Shown: positions 27,926-37,896 of the stretch, in pieces
How the letters are laid out: every line of letters starts with the position of its first letter
Position numbering within the stretch: the stretch's first letter is position 1
Source: Streptomyces cucumeris
GTDB taxonomy: Bacteria > Actinomycetota > Actinomycetes > Streptomycetales > Streptomycetaceae
Reading direction: 5' to 3'
DNA length: 64,000 bases
Assembly: GCF_024295805.1 (NCBI RefSeq)
Contig: NZ_JANCLX010000004.1
Coordinates: 250,949 to 314,948 of the forward strand
Notes under the pieces: model-generated
What the model saw: only the letters and a program-made list of their open reading frames with translations
Database searches by the model: none
What the model was told of the DNA's origin: nothing
Program-made: the position numbers and the translations under genes

Positions 27926-28285
27926 GGGCGGATCGTGGCACGCGCGGAAGGCGTCCACGCGAACCCCGGGTGAACAGCGCGCGACCGGCCTTTTCGGCCA
28001 TGTTCAGCGGCCTCCGCCGGGGCATTCGCACGGAGTGTTCCGCTCCGGGCCCGGCGGGCCGGCGGGACGGTCCGGGGGCGCCGTGGGGACGGGCCCCGGC
28101 GGTCACCCATCGCGGTACATCCCGTACAGGCCGTACACCGGGGGCCGTCCGGGTGTCCCGTACGCCCCGGCCCGGCAGGTTCCTGCCAGACGGGGCGGGG
28201 GTGCGCGGTGGGCGCCCCGGCGCACGCCCCGCCCGGGCGCGCCCCCGGGGCGCCTCCGGCGGGCCCGCCGGGCCGTACGCCCCGG
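27926..28285. other. Intergenic region without a gene (360 nt)
   Basis: This stretch separates the small membrane gene from the methyltransferase gene. It holds a GC hairpin (GGCGCCCCGG at 28211-28220 with CCGGGGCGCC at 28245-28254) and a 16-bp perfect palindrome CCGGCGGGCCCGCCGG at 28256-28271, both just downstream of the methyltransferase stop and probably its terminator. Nothing else supportable was seen. Confidence 0.6.
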
Positions 28286-29908
28286 TCAGACCGCCGGCTC
28301 CCCGGCGCCCGCGCCGCCGGTGCCGTCCGCGGAGCCACCGGGGCCGTCGGTGTCCTCGGGCCCGACCGGCTCCAGGAAGCCCTGTCCGACCAGGAGCCGG
28401 ATGGACTCCGGGGTGCGGTCACGCAGCACCACCGGGTCCTCCCCGAGCAGCTGGGCGATGGCGTCCAGGATCCGGCCCGCGCTGAGCGTGCCGTCGCAGA
28501 CCCCGGCGAAACCCGCGCCGACCGTGTCGACCTTCGTGGCCCGCCGCATCCCGCGGTTCTGCCGCAGCACCACGTGCTCCGGGTCCTCCGCCCCGGGCAG
28601 TCCCACCTGCTCCTGGACCACCTCGTCCGCCAGCCGGAAGCGACCGGCCAGCAGCGCGGCGTCGTCGGTCGCGCGCAGGAAGTCCTGCCGGGCGAAGTGG
28701 GCGGCGACCGCATCGCCGAGCGGCTGCTCGACCGGGTGCGGCCACTCCTCCACGGTCACCGACGGCCGGTCGGCGCCGGATTTGCGCAGAGTGATCCAGC
28801 CGAAGCCGACGCCCTTGGTGCCGCGCGCCTCGAACTCGTCCAGCCAGGCGTCGTACCGTGCCGCGTACGCCTCCGGCCCGGCCAGGTGCTCACCCGCGTC
28901 ACGCAGCCACAGCTCGGTGTACTGGGTGATGTCCTGCACCTCGCGCTGCACGATCCAGGCGTCACAGCCGCCCGGCACCCAGGAGGCCAGCCGCTCGCGC
29001 CAGTCCTCGCCCTCGATGTGCTGCCAGTTGGCCAGCAGCTGGCACCAGCCGCCGTCGGTGAGGTGGTCCGCGGACTGCCGGACCAGGGTGCGGCACAGCT
29101 CGTCCCCGGCCATCCCGCCGTCCCGGTAGACCAGCCGGGAGTCCTCCGGGGAGCGCGGGGAGATCACGAACGGCGGATTGGACACGATCAGGTCGTACCG
29201 CTCACCGTCCACCGGCTCGAAGAGCGAGCCCTCGCGCAGATCGGGCTCCGGCGCGCCGGAGAGGGCGAGGGTCAGCCGGGCGATGGCCAGGGCGCGCGGA
29301 TTGGGGTCGGTGGCGGTCACCCGGGTGGCGTGACCGCTCGCGTGCAGCGCCTGGATCCCGGAGCCGGTGCCGAGGTCGAGGGCGCGGCCGACCGGGGTGC
29401 GCAGGGTGAGCCCGGCGAGTGTGGTGGAGGCGCCGCCGACTCCGAGCACGAGCTGGGAGCGGTCCACGGCGCTCCGCTCACCGCCGGGTCCGCCGATACC
29501 GCCCGCGCCGCCGACCGCGCAGCCGAGGTCGGAGACGATCCACCAGTCCTGGCCCTCCGGCCCGCCGTACGGCCGTACGTCGACGGTGGCACGCACCTCG
29601 TCGCCGTCCCGCATCAGCCAGCCGTCGGCGAGGCAGTCCTCGACGGGCAGGGCCGCGGACGCCCTCGGATACGGCGCCGGGCGCTGGAGGAGGAAGAGGC
29701 GCACCAGCGTCTCGAGCGAGGAGTCACCGCGGGTGGCGCGGAGCGCCGGGACGGTCTCGCTGCGGGCCAGGGCGGCGTAGGCGGACGCGCCGAGCAGATC
29801 CAGCAGACCGTCGGCGGTGAAGGAGGCGGCCGACAGCGCGTCGCGGAGACGCGCGGTGCGCGCGGGGTCGGCGGCGGGGAGGCGGAACGGAGGCTGCTGC
29901 GTACTCAC
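28286..29908 (-). CDS. Class I SAM-dependent methyltransferase (NPPF type, RsmC/HemK-like)
   Basis: A 540-aa protein with a central Rossmann methyltransferase domain. The SAM motif is LDLGTGSGIQALHAS (about residue 190), followed by VTATDPNPRALAIARL and the substrate motif IVSNPPFVISP, which marks N-methylation of adenine, guanine or glutamine amides. The N-terminal ~150 residues resemble a regulatory or substrate domain with a WWIVSDLG turn, and a separate C-terminal domain of about 220 residues follows. GTG 29908 was chosen because the family sequence begins there (VSTQQPPFRL). The substrate (rRNA, DNA or protein) cannot be decided. Confidence 0.88.
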   Translation of the reverse strand: MSTQQPPFRLPAADPARTARLRDALSAASFTADGLLDLLGASAYAALARSETVPALRATRGDSSLETLVRLFLLQRPAPYPRASAALPVEDCLADGWLMRDGDEVRATVDVRPYGGPEGQDWWIVSDLGCAVGGAGGIGGPGGERSAVDRSQLVLGVGGASTTLAGLTLRTPVGRALDLGTGSGIQALHASGHATRVTATDPNPRALAIARLTLALSGAPEPDLREGSLFEPVDGERYDLIVSNPPFVISPRSPEDSRLVYRDGGMAGDELCRTLVRQSADHLTDGGWCQLLANWQHIEGEDWRERLASWVPGGCDAWIVQREVQDITQYTELWLRDAGEHLAGPEAYAARYDAWLDEFEARGTKGVGFGWITLRKSGADRPSVTVEEWPHPVEQPLGDAVAAHFARQDFLRATDDAALLAGRFRLADEVVQEQVGLPGAEDPEHVVLRQNRGMRRATKVDTVGAGFAGVCDGTLSAGRILDAIAQLLGEDPVVLRDRTPESIRLLVGQGFLEPVGPEDTDGPGGSADGTGGAGAGEPAV

Positions 29909-30018
29909 GCCCCCATTGTCGGGGCAATCACCGACAGCCCGCGACGACCGACGACGACGCGCGCCACGACGGCCGGTGTCACCAGCGGGGCCGACGGCAC
30001 TGACGGGCCGACAGCGAT

Positions 30019-30055
30019 GGCGTGGTGCCGGGGATTTCCTCCCGGGCACCACGCC
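30019..30055 (-). terminator. Terminator of the small lipoprotein gene
   Basis: An 11-bp perfect stem (GGCGTGGTGCC / GGCACCACGCC) with a 15-nt loop, itself partly GC-paired, lies 43 nt beyond the lipoprotein stop and before the methyltransferase start. Confidence 0.7.
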
Positions 30056-30097
30056 ACGGCGAACGCCCCTGGTGGAAGGTCAGGTGCCGGATCGCGG

Positions 30098-30676
30098 TCA
30101 GGACTGGGTGGCCGTACCGCCCGGCGCCTTCGGCTTCTGGCAGCCGGGCTGCTTGGCCATCGCCGTGCCGACGTCGCCCTCCTGGAGCTTCTGGAGGGCC
30201 TTGTCACCGGACTTGCTGAGCTTGTCGAGCTCGTCGGCGACGCCCTTGAGCCCCTCGGCGAACTTCGACTTGTCCGAGGTGTCGAGCTTGTCGACGCTCG
30301 TCTGGAGCTCCTTGTAGGCCACGGAGGTGGAGTTGAGCTCCTTGACGGCCTGCTTCTGGGTGGTCTCACCGTTGTCGACCGGCGGCGGACCCGCCTTCTG
30401 CACGGCCTTGGCCAGCGACGCGTACGACTCGGAGATCTGCTGGAACGCCTTGGAGTCCGTCTGCTGGAGCTTCTTGGAGTCCTGCTCGTCGGCGGCCGCC
30501 TGGATCGAGGCGTTGGCCCCCTGAATCTTCTTCAGCTGCGGCTGCACCTCGTCGCAGACCGACTTGGCCCAGTCGTTGACCTTCTTGTCGCCCTCATCGT
30601 CGTTGCCGCCGCAACCAGTCAGCGCCACGACGAGTGCCGCACCGCCGGACAGCGCCGCCACTAGCTTCTTGTTCAC
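30098..30676 (-). CDS. Small secreted lipoprotein
   Basis: A 192-aa protein beginning VNKKLVAALSGGAALVVALTGC, a lipoprotein signal with lipobox LTGC, followed by an Asn/Asp/Lys linker and long amphipathic helices (QPQLKKIQGANASIQAAAD and repeated Lys/Asp/Ser patterns). GTG 30676 has an AAGGGA ribosome-binding site about 8 nt upstream; an upstream ATG (30718) would give a non-signal extension. Cysteines in KSVCDE and PGCQKP may pair outside the membrane. It is a conserved small secreted protein next to hppA in Streptomyces as I recall, and its role is unknown. Confidence 0.85.
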   Translation of the reverse strand: MNKKLVAALSGGAALVVALTGCGGNDDEGDKKVNDWAKSVCDEVQPQLKKIQGANASIQAAADEQDSKKLQQTDSKAFQQISESYASLAKAVQKAGPPPVDNGETTQKQAVKELNSTSVAYKELQTSVDKLDTSDKSKFAEGLKGVADELDKLSKSGDKALQKLQEGDVGTAMAKQPGCQKPKAPGGTATQS

Positions 30677-30846
30677 CGGATTGGTCCCTTCCATGGCTCT
30701 CGGCCCCGGAACATACACGGCGATCCGGCGGAGACCGCCGGGCGAGCATCCTGTATGAACCTTTTTGAAGCCATTTGCATCAAGCCATGTGTGCTGTCTG
30801 CCTCACTCCACGGAGCGACCTCGGACGGACATGCGTGCGGGCGGAC

Positions 30847-30864
30847 GGTGTGCCGGTGCACACC
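30847..30864 (-). terminator. Hairpin downstream of hppA
   Basis: A perfect 7-bp stem (GGTGTGC / GCACACC, 4-nt loop) lies about 50 nt beyond the hppA stop. Confidence 0.45.
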
Positions 30865-30915
30865 ACCCGCCCGCACGTCGTGGGGACTCTCAGAGCCCCG
30901 TGGCCGACCCCGGGG

Positions 30916-33372
30916 TCAGGAAACCACCGCCGCGTCGGCCGACTTGGCCACGCGCTCGGAGTTGCCTTCATCACCCACGGCGATTCCGCGCCGCTTGGAG
31001 ATGTAGACCGCTCCGACGATGATCATGACGGCGGCCACCGCGATGACCGCGCGCAGTCCCGGACTGGCGTCATCGCCGTACGAGAACTTCACCACCGCCG
31101 GGGCGATCAGCAGCGCCACCAGGTTCATCACCTTCAGCAGCGGGTTGATCGCCGGGCCCGCGGTGTCCTTGAACGGGTCGCCGACCGTGTCGCCGATCAC
31201 CGTGGCGGCATGGGCCTCGCTGCCCTTTCCGCCGTGGTGCCCGTCCTCGACCAGCTTCTTCGCGTTGTCCCAGGCCCCGCCGGAGTTCGCGAGGAAGACG
31301 GCCATCAGGGTGCCGGTGCCGATCGCCCCGGCCAGGAAGGAGCCGAGCGCGCCGACCCCGAAGGTGAAGCCGACGGCGATGGGCGCGAGGACCGCGAGCA
31401 GACCCGGAGTGGCCAGTTCGCGCAGCGCGTCCTTGGTGCAGATGTCGACGACCCGTCCGTACTCCGGGGTCTCGCTGTAGTCCATGATCCCGGGCTTCTC
31501 ACGGAACTGCCGGCGCACCTCGAAGACCACCGCACCGGCCGACCGCGACACCGCGTTGATCGCCAGCCCCGAGAAGAGGAAGACGACGGCGGCGCCGAGG
31601 ACGAGCCCGACCAGGTTGTTGGGCTGCGAGATGTCCAGGCTGAGATTCATCTCACCGGCCACGCTCACATGTACATCGTCGATGGCCTCGGCGATGGCAT
31701 CACGGTACGAGCCGAAGAGCGCGGCCGCGGCGAGCACCGCCGTCGCGATCGCGATGCCCTTGGTGATCGCCTTGGTGGTGTTGCCGACCGCGTCCAGGTC
31801 GGTGAGCACCTGGGCGCCCGCGCCCTGGACATCACCGGACATCTCGGCGATGCCCTGCGCGTTGTCGGAGACCGGACCGAAGGTGTCCATCGCGACGATG
31901 ACGCCGACGGTGGTCAGCAGACCGGTACCGGCCAGCGCGACCGCGAACAGCGCCAGCATGATCGAGCTGCCGCCGAGCAGGAACGCGCCGTAGACGCTGA
32001 GCCCGATCAGCACCGCCGAGTAGACGGCGGACTCCAGACCGATCGAGATTCCGGAGAGCACCACGGTAGCCGGGCCGGTCAGCGAGGTCTTGCCGATGTC
32101 CCGGACGGGACGCCGGGTGGTCTCGGTGAAGTAGCCGGTGAGCTGCTGGATGAGCGCGGCCAGCACGATGCCGATCGCGACGGCGACCAGCGCGAGGACC
32201 CGCGGGTCCCCGCTGTGGCCGAGGATCTCGCGGTCGGTGACCCCGTCGAGATCGGCGTAGCTGGACGGCAGGTACACGAAGACCGCGACCGCCACCAGCA
32301 CCATCGAGATCACCGCGGAGATGAAGAAGCCGCGGTTGATGGCGGTCATCCCGCTGCGGTCCGAGCGGCGCGGAGCCACCGCGAAGATCCCGATCATGGC
32401 GGTGATCACACCGATGGCCGGGACGAGCAGCGGGAAGGCCAGTCCGGAGTCACCGAACGCGGCCTTGCCGAGGATCAGCGCGGCCACCAGGGTCACGGCG
32501 TAGGACTCGAAGAGGTCCGCGGCCATGCCCGCGCAGTCGCCGACGTTGTCGCCCACGTTGTCCGCGATGGTCGCGGCGTTGCGCGGGTCGTCCTCGGGGA
32601 TGCCCTGCTCGACCTTGCCGACGAGGTCGGCGCCGACATCGGCGGCCTTGGTGAAGATGCCGCCGCCGACCCTCATGAACATCGCGATCAGGGCGGCACC
32701 GAGACCGAAGCCCTCCAGCACCTTGGGTGCGTCGGCTGCGTAGACGAGCACCACGCAGGAGGCGCCCAGCAGGCCGAGGCCGACGGTGAACATGCCGACC
32801 ACGCCACCCGTCCGGAAGGCGATCTTCATCGCCTTGTGCGAGACGGCCGTCAGATCCACGGCCGGCTGGCCGGGCGAGGAGGAAGCGGAGTCCCCATTGA
32901 CGGATGAGCCGGATGAGCCGGGTGAGGCGGAAGCGGCGGGAGTGGCTTCACGGGCCGCCGCGGCGACACGCACATTGCTGCGCACCGCGAGCCACATCCC
33001 GATATAGCCGGTGGCCGCCGAGAATCCCGCGCCGATCAGAAAGAACACCGAACGCCCGATGCGCTGCGCCCAGTCGTCCGCAGGCAACAGCATGAGCAGG
33101 AAGAACACCACCACGGCGAATCCACCGAGGGTGCGCAGCTGCCGGGCGAGATAGGCATTCGCGCCTTCCTGCACGGCCGCGGCGATCTTCTTCATGCTGT
33201 CCGTGCCCTCGCCGGCGGCGAGGACTTGTCGTACCAGCACCACCGCGACCGCCAGTGCCGCGATCGCGACGGCGGCGATCACCAGCACGATCACACGATT
33301 GTCATCGGTCAGCTCTGCGGCGGCCAGGGTTGGGGTGAGGTCCAGCTGATGAGGGGTGAGAGGCCCCGCCAT
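30916..33372 (-). CDS. hppA: Membrane-bound proton-translocating pyrophosphatase
   Basis: This enzyme hydrolyses pyrophosphate and pumps protons out across the membrane. The 818-aa protein has about 16 transmembrane helices and the active-site signatures DNVGDNVGDCAGMAADLFES and DTFGPVSDNAQGIAEMSG, plus FSGLAINAVSRSAGAVVFEV. In the potassium-dependence motif it reads NTTKAITKG with K534 and T537, the pattern known for K+-independent H+-PPases. An unusual Ser/Ala/Gly/Asp-rich insert (about residues 145-170) breaks the N-terminal half. The long non-coding region upstream may carry its promoter. Confidence 0.96.
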   Translation of the reverse strand: MAGPLTPHQLDLTPTLAAAELTDDNRVIVLVIAAVAIAALAVAVVLVRQVLAAGEGTDSMKKIAAAVQEGANAYLARQLRTLGGFAVVVFFLLMLLPADDWAQRIGRSVFFLIGAGFSAATGYIGMWLAVRSNVRVAAAAREATPAASASPGSSGSSVNGDSASSSPGQPAVDLTAVSHKAMKIAFRTGGVVGMFTVGLGLLGASCVVLVYAADAPKVLEGFGLGAALIAMFMRVGGGIFTKAADVGADLVGKVEQGIPEDDPRNAATIADNVGDNVGDCAGMAADLFESYAVTLVAALILGKAAFGDSGLAFPLLVPAIGVITAMIGIFAVAPRRSDRSGMTAINRGFFISAVISMVLVAVAVFVYLPSSYADLDGVTDREILGHSGDPRVLALVAVAIGIVLAALIQQLTGYFTETTRRPVRDIGKTSLTGPATVVLSGISIGLESAVYSAVLIGLSVYGAFLLGGSSIMLALFAVALAGTGLLTTVGVIVAMDTFGPVSDNAQGIAEMSGDVQGAGAQVLTDLDAVGNTTKAITKGIAIATAVLAAAALFGSYRDAIAEAIDDVHVSVAGEMNLSLDISQPNNLVGLVLGAAVVFLFSGLAINAVSRSAGAVVFEVRRQFREKPGIMDYSETPEYGRVVDICTKDALRELATPGLLAVLAPIAVGFTFGVGALGSFLAGAIGTGTLMAVFLANSGGAWDNAKKLVEDGHHGGKGSEAHAATVIGDTVGDPFKDTAGPAINPLLKVMNLVALLIAPAVVKFSYGDDASPGLRAVIAVAAVMIIVGAVYISKRRGIAVGDEGNSERVAKSADAAVVS

Positions 33373-34506
33373 TCGTCCTCCTTGACGTTTGGCACATGGG
33401 CGCGCAGCAGTTCTGCGACCGCAGAAGAGCCGCCACGCTCAGGCGTCCTGAGCTCGAGATGTGGACGGATTGTAGGGAGCGTCACACGATCAAAACAGGG
33501 CGCCGGAATGGGAATTCGCCTGCATCAGCGAAGATCAATAGGTTTGAGGCCCGAGAATTCGCCCGGAAGGGGGACGGTTGACAATTCGCTGACGGGTGTC
33601 GAATGATCTCCATAAATGATCTCGGCGCGCTATGAAAAGTGCTGATCAGGGCATTAACGAGGGAGATCACTCAGCCCGCCGGGAGACCGAAGCGGAAGAT
33701 CGCGGAGAGGGGTCACGAGACCCCGCGGAGGGTCATGACGGCCCAAGGCCGGAATCAGCGGAACGAGCGACCGGAACCCACCCCGATCCCGTCCCCCGGG
33801 ACGAGGGACGGGGACGGGGGACGGCGGGGCGAGTCGGCCCGCAGGACGGCGGGGCCCGGCGGCTGCGGGGTCGTGGGAGGGCGGCAGGGCGGCAAGGCCG
33901 ACAGGGCCGGAAGGCGGCGGGGCCACAGGAGGACGGCCGGGCGGCAGGGCTGGCAGGCTGCGGGACGGCGGGGCCCGGCGGCTGCGGGGTCGCGAGAGGG
34001 CGGCGGGTGGCGGGGCCCGGCGGGCGGCTGGCCCGCGCGGTGGCCTGGCCACTGGCCAGGGGCGAGGCCCGGCGGGGCCGCAGGGTTGGCAAGACGCGGC
34101 AGCGGGGCGACGAGGCCTGGGCCAGCGAGGCGGGGCGGGGCGCTACGGCGCCGGGTGGTGGGACTCGACGGTGATGTTCTGGGGCCGGTTCAGGCCGATC
34201 TGGGTCCGAAGGAAGGGAAAGCGGTAAGCGGGAACGCTGCAGAGGCGGCAACCGGTATCGCCGATCGTCGATCGCCGGAGCATTCATGATGCCGAGCCAT
34301 GGACGACGGCCCTCGCCGTCACGGCACAGCCAAGAGCCCGGTGGGGCTAATCAGACGGCCGGACCGACCAGACCACCGATAGGGCACGGACGGACGGGCG
34401 CGCGGGCGCACCTCAGCGCGGTACGGCGCAGCCGCCGTACTCACGACGCCGCCGCCGACCCGACACCTTGCCGGGGTGATGGCGACAGAAAGCCGAGTCA
34501 GACGCC
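33373..34506. other. Non-coding, repeat-rich intergenic region (1.1 kb) between hppA and the anti-sigma gene
   Basis: No supportable gene lies here. Open frames in all phases over 33640-34290 encode Gly/Arg low-complexity sequence and are probably artefacts of extreme GC. The hppA-proximal part (33470-33660) is AT-richer, with a tandem AATGATCTC at 33602 and 33616, and is the likely hppA promoter. The middle is strongly strand-skewed (G-rich on the plus strand) and contains the 41-bp repeats listed separately. No terminator for the anti-sigma gene could be identified with confidence. Confidence 0.6.
33845..34004. repeat. Two 41-bp near-identical direct repeats
   Basis: Copies at 33845-33885 and 33964-34004 (start to start 119 nt) share GACGGCGGGGCCCGGCGGCT and continue CGGGGTCG..., differing at only a few positions. 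The spacer consists of shorter GGCGGCAGGGC-like units, so the whole block looks like a decayed tandem array on a purine-rich strand. Confidence 0.75.
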
Positions 34507-34938
34507 CTACGGCACCAGGGAGTCGGGGGAAGTCGGCCAGCTCATCCGGATCACTCCACCGGTCTCGCTGGTCGTCACCTCGACATCGTCGACAAGCCCC
34601 TTGATCACGGCCAGGCCCATCTCGTCCTCGCCCTCGGGCTCGGACTCCTCCTCGCCACCGGTGGCGCCGGGGGCCAGAGCGGCCGAGGTCGGGGACTCAT
34701 CGCCGATCTCGATGGAGAACTTCTTCTCCTCCTCGGTCAGCGCCACCCGCACCGGGGCGTCCACCCCATTGCTCAGGTGGAGCCCCACCGCACGGGTGCA
34801 TGCCTCGCCGACCGCGAGTCGCACCTCGTCGAGCACGGCCTCATCCACTCCGGCCCGGCGCGCCACGGCCGCAGCGACCAGACGGGCGGTCCTGACGTGC
34901 TCGGGCAGCGCGCTGAAGCGGAGTTCGACGGTGGCCAT
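34507..34938 (-). CDS. RsbW/SpoIIAB-like anti-sigma factor (partner of BldG)
   Basis: A 143-aa protein with the GHKL fold of anti-sigma kinases, encoded directly downstream of bldG. Such proteins hold a sigma factor and are released by an unphosphorylated antagonist. The N-box reads DEVRLAVGEACTRAV: the Glu (E45) is kept but the Asn that coordinates Mg-ATP in SpoIIAB (four residues later) is Arg (R49). The G-boxes are also weak, and an acidic loop (EEESEPEGEDE, residues about 95-105) replaces part of the ATP lid. It may therefore bind BldG or a sigma factor without much kinase activity. I recall BldG and this neighbour interacting in S. coelicolor. Confidence 0.88.
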   Translation of the reverse strand: MATVELRFSALPEHVRTARLVAAAVARRAGVDEAVLDEVRLAVGEACTRAVGLHLSNGVDAPVRVALTEEEKKFSIEIGDESPTSAALAPGATGGEEESEPEGEDEMGLAVIKGLVDDVEVTTSETGGVIRMSWPTSPDSLVP

Positions 34939-35029
34939 GCCATCCCCCTCGGGCGTATGGGCGTGCGTGTCGGGGGGGCCGGGCGATGACGCCCGGTTCC
35001 CCCTTCGGTGTCTTCCTGCGACGACCGGA

Positions 35030-35371
35030 TCAGTCGGTCGCCGCGACAGCGTCCTCGACCGAGGTGTGAATCGGGAACACCTTGGTCAGGCCGGTGATAC
35101 GGAAGATCTTGAGAATGCGCTCCTGGTTGCACACCAGGCGCAGTGAGCCCTCATGGGCTCGTACGCGCTTCAGCCCGCCGACGAGCACGCCGAGCCCGGT
35201 GGAGTCGAGAAAGTCGACGCCCTCCATGTCGACGACCAGGTGGTAGCTACCGTCGTTGACAAGCTCGACCAGCTGCTCGCGCAGCTTGGGCGCGGTGTAT
35301 ACATCAATCTCGCCACCGACCTCGACGACCGTGCGGTCGCCAACGGTCCGAGTCGACAGGGACAGGTCCAC
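35030..35371 (-). CDS. bldG: Anti-sigma factor antagonist BldG
   Basis: BldG is a STAS-domain anti-anti-sigma factor needed in Streptomyces for aerial hyphae and antibiotic production. The 113-aa sequence ([20 protein letters not shown] at the start) matches BldG as I remember it nearly residue for residue. The phosphorylation site is S57 in [13 protein letters not shown] 35371 is preceded by GGAGGAT, a strong ribosome-binding site. The helicase gene starts divergently only 54 nt away, so the two promoters must overlap or lie inside the neighbour's leader. It forms an operon with the anti-sigma gene after a 91-nt gap. Confidence 0.97.
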   Translation of the reverse strand: MDLSLSTRTVGDRTVVEVGGEIDVYTAPKLREQLVELVNDGSYHLVVDMEGVDFLDSTGLGVLVGGLKRVRAHEGSLRLVCNQERILKIFRITGLTKVFPIHTSVEDAVAATD

Positions 35372-35425
35372 GGATCCTCCAGCACCTTGCATCGAGCGGT
35401 CGCCCCCCATGGATCGGCAGCCGCG

Positions 35426-37879
35426 ATGGCATTCAATCACTTACCAGCAGGCGTGCACGACGCCTTGAGCCCATTGTCCGTCAGACCAGTGACAGACTCG
35501 GTGTCGATGGCCCACAACCAACTCCCGCGGCAGACGGGCATACGCCCCTCACCGCGGGCTGTCCTCGGTCGGCTCGGCACGGGTGCGGGTCGAGGCGCGC
35601 GCATCACTCATACGGAGCACTTGCCCCCGCGTCTCGGGACCCATGCCGACTGGCCTTCGCCGATCCGCCCGGAAGTGATCGAGGCCATCCGGGCCGCCGG
35701 AATCGACCGCCCCTGGGGTCACCAGGCGCGTACGGCCGAGTACGCGCTGCGCGGGGAATCGGTGGTGGTCGCCACTGGAACCGCCTCCGGAAAATCCCTG
35801 GCCTACCAGGCCCCCGTCCTCAGCACCCTGCTGGACGGATCCGAGGAACCCAGCGGGCGGGGCACGACCGCGCTGTACCTCTCGCCCACCAAGGCGCTGG
35901 CCGCCGATCAGCGCCGCACGGTGGCCGATCTCGCCGCCCCGCTGGGCACCGCTGTCCGCCCCGCGGTCTACGACGGCGACACGCCGGTCGAGGAACGCGA
36001 ATGGGTGCGTCAGTACGCGAACTACGTCCTCACCAACCCGGACATGCTGCACGGGGGCATCCTGCCGGGGCACCCCCGGTGGTCCTCCTTCCTGCGCTCG
36101 CTGCGCTACGTCGTCATCGACGAGTGCCACACCTACCGGGGGGTCTTCGGCTCCCACGTCGCCCAGGTGCTGCGTCGGCTCCGGCGTGTCTGCGCCCGCT
36201 ACGGCTCCTCGCCGGTCTTCCTGCTCGCCTCCGCCACGGCAGCCGACCCCGCCGTGGCGGCGGCCAGGCTGACCGGTGTGCCGGTCGCGGAGATCACCGA
36301 GGACTCCTCGCCCCGCGGTGAGGTCGTCTTCGCCCTCTGGGAGCCGCCCCTGACCGAGCTGCACGGTGAACAGGGCGCCCCGGTCCGCCGCACCGCCACC
36401 GCAGAATCCGCGGATCTGCTCACCGATCTGGCCGTCCAGGGCGTCCGCACGGTGACCTTCGTACGCTCCCGGCGGGGCGCGGAGCTGATCGCCCTGATCG
36501 CCCAGGAACGGCTGGCCGAGTTGGACCGCTCGCTGACGGACCGGGTGGCCGCCTACCGGGGCGGCTATCTGCCCGAGGAGCGCCGGGCCCTGGAGCGCGC
36601 CCTGCACTCCGGCGAACTCCTGGGGCTCGCCGCCACCACCGCCCTGGAGCTCGGTATGGATGTGGCCGGTCTGGACGCCGTCGTCCTGGCGGGCTATCCC
36701 GGCACCCGCGCGTCGGTGTGGCAGCAGGCGGGACGGGCCGGGCGCAGCGGGCAGGGGGCCCTCGCGATCCTCGTGGCCCGGGACGATCCGCTGGACACCT
36801 ATCTCGTCCACCACCCGGACGCCCTCTTCCGCCAGCCGGTGGAGTCCACCGTGCTCGACCCGGACAACCCCTACGTTCTGGCGCCGCATCTGTGCGCGGC
36901 CGCGGCCGAGCTGCCGCTCACCCCGGCGGACCTGGAGCTGTTCGGCCCCGCCACCGAGGAGCTGGTGCCGCAGCTGGAGCGGCGCAAGCTGCTGCGCCGC
37001 CGGGCGACCGCCTGGCACTGGACCCGCCGCGAGCGGGCCGCGGACCTCACCGACATCCGCGGGGAGGGCGGCAGCCCGGTCCAGGTCGTGGAGGCGGCGA
37101 CCGGGCGGCTGCTGGGCACCGTGGATGCCTCCGCCGCCCACAGCACCGTGCACGAGGGCGCCGTCCACCTGCACCAGGGCCGGAGCTATCTGGTGAAACA
37201 CCTCGACCTCGACGACTCCGTCGCCCTGGTGGAGGAGGCCAGTCCGCCGTACTCCACCACCGCCCGCGACACCACGGCCGTCTCCATCCTGGAGACCACC
37301 ACCGAGATCCCCTGGGGAGACGCCCGGCTGTGCTTCGGCTCGGTCGAGGTCACCAACCAGGTCGTGTCCTTCCTCCGCCGCAAGCTGATCACCGGCGAGG
37401 TGCTCGGCGAGTCCAAGCTCGACCTCCCGCCACGCACACTGCGCACCCGCGCCGTGTGGTGGACGGTCACCGAGGACCAGCTGGAGGACGCACGGGTGCA
37501 TCCCCAGGCGCTCGGTGGTGCCCTGCACGCCGCCGAACACGCCTCCATCGGCATCCTGCCGCTCTTCGCGACCTGTGACCGCTGGGACATCGGCGGAGTC
37601 TCGGTGCCGCTCCACCCGGACACCCTGCTGCCGACGGTCTTCGTCTATGACGGGCACCCCGGCGGTGTGGGCTTCGCCGAGCGTGCCTTCCACACGGCGG
37701 CCCGCTGGCTGACCGCCACCCGCGAGGCCATCGCCGCCTGTGAGTGCGAGGCGGGGTGCCCGTCCTGCATCCAGTCCCCCAAGTGCGGCAACGGCAATGA
37801 CCCGCTGGACAAGAGGGCGGCGATCCGCCTGCTGACGACCCTGCTCGCCGGAGCCCCGGAGCAGCCCCCCGCCGGATGA
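35426..37879 (+). CDS. DEAD/DEAH-box helicase with DUF1998 C-terminal domain
   Basis: An 817-aa superfamily 2 helicase. Motif I is [13 protein letters not shown] (about residue 120), motif Ia [15 protein letters not shown], motif II VVIDECH (DECH type), motif [12 protein letters not shown], and motif [16 protein letters not shown]. The C-terminus carries the DUF1998 cysteine set [17 protein letters not shown], a likely zinc-binding site (MrfA/YprA-like helicases). ATG 35426 fits the family start (MAFNHLPAG). Codon 6 from this start is TTA (35441-35443), so translation could depend on the bldA tRNA. The next in-frame ATG (35507) would avoid it. It is divergent from bldG. Confidence 0.92.
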   Translation: MAFNHLPAGVHDALSPLSVRPVTDSVSMAHNQLPRQTGIRPSPRAVLGRLGTGAGRGARITHTEHLPPRLGTHADWPSPIRPEVIEAIRAAGIDRPWGHQARTAEYALRGESVVVATGTASGKSLAYQAPVLSTLLDGSEEPSGRGTTALYLSPTKALAADQRRTVADLAAPLGTAVRPAVYDGDTPVEEREWVRQYANYVLTNPDMLHGGILPGHPRWSSFLRSLRYVVIDECHTYRGVFGSHVAQVLRRLRRVCARYGSSPVFLLASATAADPAVAAARLTGVPVAEITEDSSPRGEVVFALWEPPLTELHGEQGAPVRRTATAESADLLTDLAVQGVRTVTFVRSRRGAELIALIAQERLAELDRSLTDRVAAYRGGYLPEERRALERALHSGELLGLAATTALELGMDVAGLDAVVLAGYPGTRASVWQQAGRAGRSGQGALAILVARDDPLDTYLVHHPDALFRQPVESTVLDPDNPYVLAPHLCAAAAELPLTPADLELFGPATEELVPQLERRKLLRRRATAWHWTRRERAADLTDIRGEGGSPVQVVEAATGRLLGTVDASAAHSTVHEGAVHLHQGRSYLVKHLDLDDSVALVEEASPPYSTTARDTTAVSILETTTEIPWGDARLCFGSVEVTNQVVSFLRRKLITGEVLGESKLDLPPRTLRTRAVWWTVTEDQLEDARVHPQALGGALHAAEHASIGILPLFATCDRWDIGGVSVPLHPDTLLPTVFVYDGHPGGVGFAERAFHTAARWLTATREAIAACECEAGCPSCIQSPKCGNGNDPLDKRAAIRLLTTLLAGAPEQPPAG

Positions 37880-37896
37880 CGCGCTCGGTCGCCCCA

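Noticed and set aside
33632..34289. 180- and 216-aa ORFs in the 1.1-kb gap upstream of hppA
   Set aside because: Composed of Gly/Arg/Ala repeats in several overlapping frames, with no start signals or known motifs.
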